Origin: an uncultured Collinsella sp.
Lineage (GTDB): Bacteria; Actinomycetota; Coriobacteriia; Coriobacteriales; Coriobacteriaceae
Direction of reading: 5' to 3'
Assembly: GCA_900551635.1 (NCBI GenBank)
Contig: URWQ01000058.1
Location: 1-7,717, forward strand
DNA length: 7,717 bases
The notes below the pieces were generated by a model. The model saw nothing but the letters and a program-made list of their open reading frames with translations. It was not told the DNA's origin and did no database searches. Numbering within the stretch: the stretch's first letter is position 1; each line of letters starts with the position of its first letter. Made by a program: the position numbers and the translations under genes. This document shows, in pieces, positions 1 to 7,717 of the stretch.

Positions 1-323
1 TCGCGCGTGAAGCCCAGATGCGCTCGGAGGCATCCGAGGCGGCTCGCATCGCCTATGTGACGCAGGCCCGCACGCTTCGCGAGCGCCGCGGCTCCTATAT
101 CAAGATGGTTATCATCTCCGCCCTTGTCGCGGTAATCTGTTCTCGTCTTCGTGGTACAGTTGGTGCGCTTGGGTTTTCGATTTCAACAGGCTTGGTAATC
201 TGGGGTGTGGTCGATGCGGTAATGCTGACCAACCAGATCAAGGTACTCGACAAGCGCGCGATGGATATGACGCGCGCCCGCGACGCTGCCGCCAAGATCG
301 CCGCCGAGGCACAAGAACTGTAA
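1..323 (+). CDS. C-terminal part of a small membrane protein with two hydrophobic segments (5' end outside window)
   Basis: The reading frame is open from the left edge (first full codon at 3) to TAA at 321-323, so the gene probably begins upstream. An ATG at 18 exists, but nothing upstream of it resembles a ribosome binding site and the frame continues through it as Ala-Arg-Glu-Ala-Gln. Counting from that ATG, residues 1-29 are rich in Arg, Ala and Glu. Residues about 30-44 and 47-70 are hydrophobic and fit a membrane hairpin with a short Arg-containing turn. Residues about 72-101 are charged, rich in Ala, Arg, Asp and Glu, and probably helical, perhaps a short coiled coil. I do not recognise the family and assign no function. 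The gap to the next gene is only 30 bp, so the two are probably co-transcribed. That this stretch is coding is fairly sure; its true start is unknown. Confidence 0.7.
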   Translation, partial: AREAQMRSEASEAARIAYVTQARTLRERRGSYIKMVIISALVAVICSRLRGTVGALGFSISTGLVIWGVVDAVMLTNQIKVLDKRAMDMTRARDAAAKIAAEAQEL

Positions 324-353
324 TGACGCCAGACTCGATGGGAAGGTCTAAAG

Positions 354-803
354 ATGGCACAGGATATGCAGGATGCCGGTAACGTCTCCGCCGAGCTCGA
401 CGCCATGGTGTGCGATCTGATCGGCGCGTTCTTGGACGACCTTGCCGCCGGCGAAAACCCCGGCGTGGTCGTGGCGATCGAGGACGCTGCTTCCAACCGT
501 TATCTGGCGGCGCTCGACGAGGACGGCGAAGAGGCGTGCCTCGAGGCGGCCACCAACTTTATCTCCGAGCACAAGATGGGTCTTAAGGACGAGGGCCTGG
601 GCCGTATCGCCCGCTATGCCATCGGCTATACCGGCTGCGTCGAGATTGACGGCGGCTATCACGACGCTCTGCTCGTGAGCTTCTTTGAGACTACGCTCGA
701 GAGCGGTTTTTCGGCATATGTGCTGTATGAGGGCATGGGCGCCGGCGATGGTTTTATGTGGAGCGACCCTGAACCTGCAGGTGAGGAAACCCCTCTCATC
801 TAA
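354..803 (+). CDS. Conserved-looking hypothetical protein, acidic, soluble, 149 aa
   Basis: ATG at 354 is preceded by a purine-rich GGAAGG at 341-346, a reasonable ribosome binding site, and the frame ends at TAA 801-803. The product is strongly acidic, has no signal peptide and no convincing membrane segment, and is probably cytoplasmic. Visible features are an acidic helical N-terminus (about residues 1-35), an alternating hydrophobic/polar middle consistent with mixed alpha/beta structure, and a Gly-rich stretch near residue 127 (YEGMGAGDGFMW) before a Pro/Glu-rich tail. No catalytic motif is obvious. GC-rich third codon positions match typA, which supports real coding, and the overlapping frames on both strands look like shadows. 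It follows the membrane-protein gene by 30 bp and precedes typA by 117 bp. I do not recognise the family; nothing visible links it to typA function apart from position. Confidence 0.8.
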   Translation: MAQDMQDAGNVSAELDAMVCDLIGAFLDDLAAGENPGVVVAIEDAASNRYLAALDEDGEEACLEAATNFISEHKMGLKDEGLGRIARYAIGYTGCVEIDGGYHDALLVSFFETTLESGFSAYVLYEGMGAGDGFMWSDPEPAGEETPLI

Positions 804-845
804 AATCGCTAAAATAAACGAGTTTTCGGTAAAAGGCTCAATATT

Positions 846-873
846 CCCGCTGAGCGTTGTATCGCTGGGCGGG
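846..873 (+). promoter_or_regulatory. Possible hairpin in the leader between the 149-aa gene and typA
   Basis: An imperfect 11-nt inverted repeat (846-856 against 863-873, loop TTGTAT) has one G-U pair and one G-G mismatch. No T-tract follows it, so it is not a standard intrinsic terminator. It lies in the 117-bp gap before typA and might be a leader structure or a weak Rho-type element. No convincing -35/-10 pair was found in this gap. It could be a chance GC-rich fold. Confidence 0.25.
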
Positions 874-920
874 CCGCATACGCGTGCCGTTTGTATATGG
901 ATAGAAGATAGGGGAACTAC

Positions 921-2759
<1,839 letters not shown>

Positions 2760-2786
2760 GCGCTGGGCTTTATAGCGACTAACAAG

Positions 2787-2821
2787 AAAGGGCGTCGACC
2801 ATCGCGGTCGGCGCCCTTTTT
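2787..2821 (+). terminator. Strong Rho-independent terminator after typA
   Basis: A 14-bp stem (2787-2800 paired with 2806-2819, one G-U pair, loop ATCGC) is GC-rich in its upper part and ends in a run of five T (2817-2821). It starts 28 bp after the typA stop codon. It should end the typA transcript and separate it from the surface-protein operon. The A-rich left foot gives only a weak T-run on the opposite strand. Confidence 0.93.
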
Positions 2822-2953
2822 GTGCAGTGGACAGGTTCGTTTGCACCACAGCTGGGGCGGTTATCCCTCCGAGCGGCTTTCCGGTCAAAGTTAAGTTGTT
2901 TAAACATATACATAATTCTACAGAATATAACTGCTTTAATGCAAACCCGTTAA

Positions 2954-2998
2954 CAGGTAAATACCAACTGGTATTAAATTAAAAGACCTCTTTACCTG
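2954..2998. repeat. Nested inverted repeats, candidate operator
   Basis: The outer 8-bp arms CAGGTAAA (2954-2961) and TTTACCTG (2991-2998) enclose and slightly overlap an inner dyad AATACC-AACT-GGTATT (2960-2975). The arrangement ends three bases upstream of the candidate -35 box, where an activator or repressor could act. Read as RNA it would be upstream of the inferred transcription start, so DNA binding is more likely than an RNA structure. The function is inferred only. Confidence 0.4.
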
Positions 2999-3001
2999 CG
3001 G

Positions 3002-3029
3002 TTTACATGACTGGTATCTATATTATATT
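3002..3029 (+). promoter_or_regulatory. Candidate sigma-70-type promoter of the adhesin/pilin operon
   Basis: TTTACA (3002-3007) is followed after 16 bp by TATATT (3024-3029), each close to the vegetative consensus (TTGACA, TATAAT). The inferred start, about 3035-3040, would give a leader of roughly 140 nt before the ATG at 3182. The second ACTGGTAT copy (3010-3017) lies in the spacer. This is the best promoter match seen between the typA terminator and the adhesin gene. Confidence 0.55.
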
Positions 3030-3580
3030 TTATGCATTGTGGCATAGACGAACCGTCTTAGAAGTTGCTCCCCAATGGGTTCTTGCAATGCGCTAGGCAG
3101 GTTCATGTTGATGTTGGGGTTTGTGTTCGATCCGACGATTCGCCGTATTCCACACTGTGTTGTAGGAATTAGGGGACAACTATGGACGCACACCGCTCGC
3201 GGTCGCTGGGTATGGCGGCCCTGGTCTTCATTTTGATTAGCCTCCCCGCCGCTGTTTTTCGCGGTGCAGCCCCAGTGCGCGCCGAGGACGTGACGACGCC
3301 GACGCCGATTGTGATCAACGGCGATACGGCGGACGTTACGGTTGGGCTGTATGCCGATAAGGGTCGTCAGCAGCCTCTCGGTAAAGAGGGCTCACCCTCG
3401 ATTACGACAGCCGATACTATCTACGGTTTTATGGAAGCTCGTTTTCATGAGAATTGTGGGCCTACACCTGAAAGGCTTGAGACGATTTATACCTTTCCCG
3501 ACTCGATTGTTGTGAACGAGAACGAGGGCGGTATCTTAAGGACGGATGATACCGAGAATGCACAAAGGATGGGAACTTGG

Positions 3581-3583
3581 TAG
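3581..3583 (+). other. In-frame amber codon splitting the adhesin gene
   Basis: The codons before it read NAQRMGTW and those after read IKDNKVVFNYDASY, in the same frame, and look like one continuous strand-rich domain. One base change would restore a sense codon, for example GAG, CAG, AAG or TGG. No second frame disruption is present in the following 1,112 codons, so the gene has been inactive only briefly, or the stop is suppressed, variable or an error. Confidence 0.9.
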
Positions 3584-6205
3584 ATAAAGGATAACAAGGT
3601 CGTTTTTAATTACGATGCCAGCTATCTCAGCGGTCATCCCTCTTCGCTCTATGTGCGCGTCAATTTCGAGTTTGAGCTTAAAGACAAAGATGTAGATGAC
3701 GGCGAAAAAGTCGAACTGAAATTTCCAGGCGTTGGCGAAACTGTGCCGATCGAGATTCAAGATGGCGCAGTTGATGGAAACAAATCAGGTGTCTTTTCCC
3801 AAGATAGCAGTACCGGAAATGCCAAGATAACTTGGACTATTAATCTGAGTGTTACGTCGCACGCAACGGATGTAAAACTGGTCGATACGCTCGGTGACTA
3901 CCTGGACTTTGAGCAAAGCAGCTTCAAGCTCGATGGAAATCCTCTTGGTTCGTCCGTGAGCATCGAAGAGCGAACTGCAACGTTGCCGCTAGGTAACCTT
4001 TCTCAGGGCGACCATACCGTTACCTACGAAACGACAGTTAGCAAGAACTTGTCTCTTTCTAATGGCACACCTACGCAAGGTAGGAATAGTGTGCAAACAA
4101 CCTGGGGAAAAGCAAATCACCAACAATCTCTTACGATTAAAGGGGCGTCGGAACCGTTTCAATACGACATGATTCAAAAAGAGGCTGGCTCCGGAACATC
4201 GTCTGTCATCACTTGGAAGGTTGTGCTCAACAGGGGATCTCTCAAGGCCGATATGTCTGGCTACACCTTTACCGACAAGCTCGATGGCAAGCAGGATTAT
4301 ATTGGCAGCTATACGGTCTACAAGGGCGAGACCGCCGATGAAAAACAAAAGATCGATGAGGAAATGCTGAGCGAGTCAGGGGATTCATTTAGCTATACGT
4401 TTAATCCAAAAGAGGGCGATCGGTATGCGACCTACTGCATCGTCTATCAAACTAAGCTGAAAGATGAGAATTCCTACGAAAAAGTTAGTAACACGGCAAG
4501 TGTGAAAAAAGAAGACTCCGGTCTGCCCTCTGGTGAAAGCACCGCATACTACATCCGTCCTTGGACGGGCAAAACCATTAGCAAAACGCTGCTTAATCCG
4601 GATGAGGCATCTCGGACCGGAAAAGCAACTTGGCAATTACGCGTAGAGCTCCGTGATTACGTAAATGCGAAAAACCCAACATCCATTCTTATCAAAGATA
4701 CCATGCTGGCGGCTTGGAAGCAGACTATGGGGCCGGATACCTCCGATGGCCCTTCACATGTAATTACCATTGGGGGTACCAAACTGGACCAAGGTACCGA
4801 TTGGACGTTTGCGGGTGGTGAAAATCCGTCGCAGAACAGCAACCAACACAACTGCAATATCCAAATAACCATTACGGATAAAGTCAAAGAAGCGCTTGAT
4901 AAGTCCCCCGAGGTGGTTATTACGTATAAAACGGTGACCGATGCACTTCCTGGTTGGTACTCCAACTTCGCCTCTGTCGACGGGTTTAGCGGCTATTCTG
5001 ATTTTGTCTTTTACTATGTTGAGGGCGAAGCGGAGCCTTCGGTTGAGAAGAGTGTAAAAATAAATGAAGACGGCTCGCAAGCACGGTGGGATGAGACGTT
5101 TGACTGGAAATCAGTGGATGGCTCGAACGACAAAGGTGCGTGGATTGTCGACTGGACTGTCTATGCCAATCGAGCTAAGACGCCTGCCGGTGAGTATTAT
5201 GGCGCTGGCAGGCTCAATGGCAAGGATGTCGTTGTCAAAGATGAGCTTCCTGAGGGAATGAGTTATATTCCCGGCTCGGCTAAATATTCTTTGTATTCAA
5301 ATCCCTACGGGACGGCGGTGCCCGGCCGCGAATGGGAACATGAGAGAGAAAAAACCGAGGTTTCGGATGTCTTGCTGACGCCTGCTGTCGATCGCCAGAT
5401 GGTTGCGTTTTCAATTCCAACGGAAAAGCTGGGCAATAATACAGGGTACGCAAAGCTGACGTATTCGACTGCTGTTAAAAGGTCGGTAGTCGATACGTCA
5501 AAGAATCTCGGCGAGCTCACGAACTCGGCGAGCGCAAGCTCAGATGGTAAAGAATTTAAGGCGGACTCTGATACCGTACAGATCAAGAACGACGTATTGT
5601 CAAAGACAGGTTCGTCGGTAAGTAATAGCAAGCGAATTCAATACACGATTTTCGTTAATGAATCGGCACTAGACTTAAAGGTCGGAACCGACTACCTCGA
5701 TCTGTTCGATGTGATGGATTCTAAGTGTACGTTTATCCCCTCGTCGCTTAGCGTATCTGAGTGCGATAACGGCGATTGGCGTGTGCTGACAAAAGAAAAA
5801 TACAGAGCGACTCTTGACTCGATTGGCGAGGGCGCTGGAAAGCAGCAGCGATTGACGTTGAGGCTTCCCGATGAGAAATACCTGAAAGTCGAATATGAAG
5901 TTCTGTCCGGTGAGTCTGGTACAGTTTCCCTTTCCAACGAGGCGCAGCTTGAAAGTGTTGCAGGCGGGTATGTGAAACACGAGCGTGAATATGACATAGA
6001 TGCCGGCGCATCGGGAGGCGGAACGGGGCACGGCATTGTGGTCCACAAAGTGGATGAAAAGGACGTTGCCGCGCCGTTGGCTGACGCTACGTTCACACTC
6101 TATGCGATTGACATGGATAAGGCGCAGGGCAGTGCCGGCGTTGAGGGCGCAAAGACGTTTTTTTCTGACGGAACGACCGGCCCTGACGGAAGTGTGACTT
6201 TTGGA

Positions 6206-6229
6206 ACGAGTTCGGAAACGAGTTCGGAC
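6206..6229 (+). repeat. 12-bp tandem duplication inside the CnaB domain
   Basis: ACGAGTTCGGAA at 6206-6217 is followed directly by the same 12 bases, with the last one changed (6218-6229). In frame it gives the duplicated peptide TSSE-TSSD in what is probably a surface loop between strands. It looks like a slippage or unequal-exchange product and keeps the frame. Confidence 0.7.
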
Positions 6230-6902
6230 GCCATGGCTTCCTGCAAGCTTTACTGCCTCGAGGAGACGACGGCGCCTCCTGGATATCGCGTCGCCCAACC
6301 AACATGGATTCTGCTCAAGGGCAATGCGCCCGAAGAGCAATACGAGCAAGCCATGAACAAGGCGAAATCTTTGCTTGATGCCGATACGGAGATAACGTCA
6401 GATGCAGAGATTTGGGTGTATGACGCGCCCCTTGAAGGCAAAGCGACGATAAAAGCAAATAAAGTGCTTAAAGGCGGAACCTTCAGGGAAGGTCAGTTCT
6501 CGTTCGCGCTTAAGGACGCCGAGGGCAAAGTGCTCCAGACGGTGACCAATAATGACAAGGGAAATGTCTCCTTTGACGTCAAGTACAACAAGGCGGGAAT
6601 CTATACCTACACCATCTCCGAGGTCGAGCCCGAGGGTGCCATCGACCATGTTAAAGATCACATCACCTATGACACGACCCCGCGCAAAGTCACGGTTGAG
6701 GTAACTAATGGCACGGACCAACTCAACGCCGTAGTTGCCTATGGCGATGGCTCTCAGGATCCGCCGACCTTTACCAACAAGTATTCGACTACGCTACCTG
6801 AGGCGGGCGGGGCTGGTTTGACTATGACGTATTTAGCTGGTGCTTCGATGCTGTGTTTTGCCGCGACGTGGATGCATGCTCGCCGCCATCGTGATCTTGA
6901 TC

Positions 6903-6906
6903 GGAG
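6903..6906 (+). promoter_or_regulatory. Ribosome binding site that fixes the pilin start
   Basis: GGAG, inside the last codons of the adhesin gene, lies eight bases before GTG 6915. It favours GTG 6915 over the in-frame ATG codons at 6876 and 6936. The position implies translational coupling of the two genes. Confidence 0.65.
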
Positions 6907-6914
6907 TGGTCGTC

Positions 6915-7717
6915 GTGAGTAAAGTGCTCCGTCATATGTTGGCCGTCGTGGTGATGTCCATGGCCGTCGTCTTCGCTTTTGCGATCGCCCCTGGAACGGC
7001 CCGTGCTGCCGACACCGGAGCCATTACGGTGGACGGTACAGTCGCGACACGTTACGACGCGTACCAGCTCTTTTCGGCGACCGTTGTCGACGATGCCGAT
7101 GCCGACCAAAAGGTCGCAACTGATGTAGCGTGGGCGAATGACACGGTTCGCCAAGCTGCCCTTCCCGTGCTTCATGATGCAGGGCTTGATAACTCGGCAT
7201 CGACGGCGCAAGAGGCTGCCGAATGGATGAATGCCGACGGGCACATGACGACCACGCTAGCGGCAAAGCTTGCCCGTGCGATTTACAATGCCGGTGCGCC
7301 TTCCGTGGCCCTTAACGCGGGCACGACGGCCGAGCTGCCCTGCGGCTACTGGCTCATCGTCGCCGACGACGACGCCATCGCCCAGAACGAAGCCGGCACC
7401 GCGCCGATCATGGCCCTGGTGGGCGGCAACGCCGTCACCGTCAAGCCCAAGGCCGCGACGCCCAAGGTCGCCAAGCACGTGCTGGAGGACAGCACCGCCG
7501 CATGGCAGAAGGCCGCCGACGCCACGGTCGCCGACGACCTGTACTGGCGTCTCTCGGCCACGGTCCCGGCGGGGCTCACGGCCTACGACACCTATACGGT
7601 GCGGTTCGTCGACACCATGAGCGCGGGGCTCGACCCCTCCAAGGTGGCTGCGAGCATGCGCGTGTACGTGGCGGCGGGCGCGGACGGCGGCTTCGACGCG
7701 GTCCAGACCGACAAGGA
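6915..7717 (+). CDS. Sec-secreted pilin-like subunit, N-terminal 267 residues (3' end outside window)
   Basis: The frame is open from GTG 6915 to the right edge with no stop. GTG is chosen because of GGAG at 6903-6906 and because it gives a clean signal peptide: a short basic start (SKVLRH), a hydrophobic core and ARA|AD at about residues 31-33. ATG 6876 would add a second hydrophobic stretch and ATG 6936 lacks a ribosome binding site. The mature part begins like the N-terminal domain of backbone pilins (residues about 35-175, GAITVDGTVATRYDAYQLF) and reaches VTVKPK at about 175-180. This resembles the pilin motif (VYPK) whose Lys forms the intersubunit bond in sortase-built pili. A second domain starts at about 185-200 (TPKVAKHV, then a YWRLSATVP strand) and continues past the edge, so the E-box and sorting signal cannot be seen. 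The 8-nt overlap with the adhesin gene indicates one operon. Third codon positions turn strongly GC-rich after about 7290. Minor pilin or simple wall-anchored protein are alternatives. Confidence 0.85.
   Translation, partial: MSKVLRHMLAVVVMSMAVVFAFAIAPGTARAADTGAITVDGTVATRYDAYQLFSATVVDDADADQKVATDVAWANDTVRQAALPVLHDAGLDNSASTAQEAAEWMNADGHMTTTLAAKLARAIYNAGAPSVALNAGTTAELPCGYWLIVADDDAIAQNEAGTAPIMALVGGNAVTVKPKAATPKVAKHVLEDSTAAWQKAADATVADDLYWRLSATVPAGLTAYDTYTVRFVDTMSAGLDPSKVAASMRVYVAAGADGGFDAVQTDK

Larger units (their letters stand above)
2822..3181. promoter_or_regulatory. Gene-free AT-rich regulatory region upstream of the adhesin operon
   Basis: No supported gene lies in these 360 bp. Positions about 2822-2889 are of ordinary composition. 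Positions about 2890-3035 are sharply AT-rich compared with typA on the left. This stretch contains a PmeI-like palindrome GTTTAAAC (2898-2905), the dyad ATTCT-AC-AGAAT (2915-2926), the dyad AATACC-AACT-GGTATT (2960-2975) and a wider pair CAGGTAAA/TTTACCTG (2954-2961 and 2991-2998). The octamer ACTGGTAT occurs twice (2967-2974 and 3010-3017). A promoter candidate sits at 3002-3029. The last 150 bp are the probable untranslated leader. The density of dyads around one promoter suggests repressor or activator binding, but no known operator consensus was recognised. Confidence 0.6.
3182..6922 (+). pseudogene. Large LPEAG-anchored multi-domain adhesin / pilus-tip-like protein, interrupted by an in-frame amber codon
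   Basis: One frame of 1,246 codons runs from ATG 3182 (AGGGG at 3171-3175) to TAA 6920-6922, broken only by TAG at 3581-3583 (codon 134). Numbering includes that codon. Residues 1-34 form a signal peptide ending VRA|ED. At least five similar Ig-like modules start with a Trp/Tyr-containing strand near residues 216, 343, 482, 654 and 818; four then show a D-x-L or D-x-M element (DTL, DKL, DTM, DEL), and the fifth has DVM. A CnaB/SpaA-type domain follows (about 952-1083) with likely isopeptide residues Lys956, Glu1027 or Glu1028, and Asp1081. Next is an FctA/Spy0128-type domain (about 1088-1201) with likely Lys1094, Glu1147 and Asn1199. The sorting signal LPEAG (1205-1209), a hydrophobic stretch and an Arg-rich tail end the protein. 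It should be secreted by Sec and joined to the wall or a pilus by sortase. As read, only a 133-residue stub is made. A GTG at 3653 has no ribosome binding site or signal peptide and is not a credible restart. Confidence 0.88.

Noticed and set aside
804..920. Promoter for typA in the 117-bp gap
   Set aside because: TATATG (894-899) and TAAAAT (801-806 and 810-815) resemble -10 boxes, but none has a reasonable -35 element at 16-18 bp.
3007..3096. A 29-residue open frame in the adhesin leader, a possible leader peptide
   Set aside because: No Shine-Dalgarno sequence precedes the ATG, and that ATG overlaps the candidate -35 box, so it would lie upstream of the inferred transcript start.
5675..6349. 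A 224-codon minus-strand frame inside the adhesin
   Set aside because: It is antisense to the conserved CnaB region and has no start signals or recognisable protein features.
3653..6922. Separate gene starting with GTG at 3653
   Set aside because: There is no ribosome binding site before it, no signal peptide, and the coding sequence continues smoothly upstream to the TAG at 3581. It is the rest of the interrupted adhesin gene.
7270..7620. A 116-codon plus-strand frame near the right edge
   Set aside because: It overlaps the pilin-like gene out of frame and has an Arg/Pro/Ser/Thr-rich composition typical of a shifted reading of GC-rich DNA.
3182..7717. Phase-variable homopolymer tract or invertible element controlling the pilus genes
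   Set aside because: The longest simple runs are short (seven T at 6159-6165 and similar). No frameshift is present, and no long inverted repeats flank the promoter.

Overview
The window looks like chromosomal DNA of a GC-rich Gram-positive actinobacterium, most likely a gut Coriobacteriia such as Collinsella. This is inferred from three things: the GC-rich codon use of the core genes, a BipA/TypA GTPase of normal Gram-positive form, and a sortase-type surface protein with an LPEAG signal followed by a pilin-like gene. No database search was possible, so the genus is a judgement from style, not a match.

Left part (1-2821), core-genome character, all on the + strand: the C-terminal end of a small membrane protein with two hydrophobic segments (to 323); a 149-residue acidic soluble protein of unknown function (354-803); then typA/bipA (921-2759), a complete ribosome-associated translational GTPase, closed by a strong intrinsic terminator (2787-2821).

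Middle (2822-3181): about 360 bp without a supported gene. An abrupt AT-rich stretch (about 2890-3035) carries several short dyads, a repeated ACTGGTAT element and a good sigma-70-like promoter (TTTACA, 16 bp, TATATT). A leader of roughly 140 nt follows, leading to a clear ribosome binding site. This is the regulatory region of the surface-protein operon.

Right part (3182-7717), accessory character: a very large cell-wall-anchored, multi-domain adhesin or pilus-tip-like gene (3182-6922, 1,246 codons). It has a signal peptide, at least five repeated Ig-like modules, a CnaB/SpaA-type domain, an FctA/Spy0128-type isopeptide domain and an LPEAG sorting signal. It overlaps by 8 nt a second secreted gene, a pilin-like subunit starting with GTG at 6915 and running off the window.

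The most notable point is that the large adhesin is cut by one in-frame amber codon (TAG, 3581-3583) after 133 codons. The reading frame is otherwise intact for 1,112 further codons and its protein sequence continues smoothly across the stop. Read literally, the cell would make only a 133-residue secreted stub, and 3.3 kb of mRNA between the stop and the pilin gene would be untranslated. A recent nonsense mutation, a within-population on/off variant, read-through and a sequencing error are all open.

Together the last two genes look like the start of a sortase-assembled pilus operon (tip or adhesin first, shaft subunit second). The cognate sortase would be expected downstream, outside the window.
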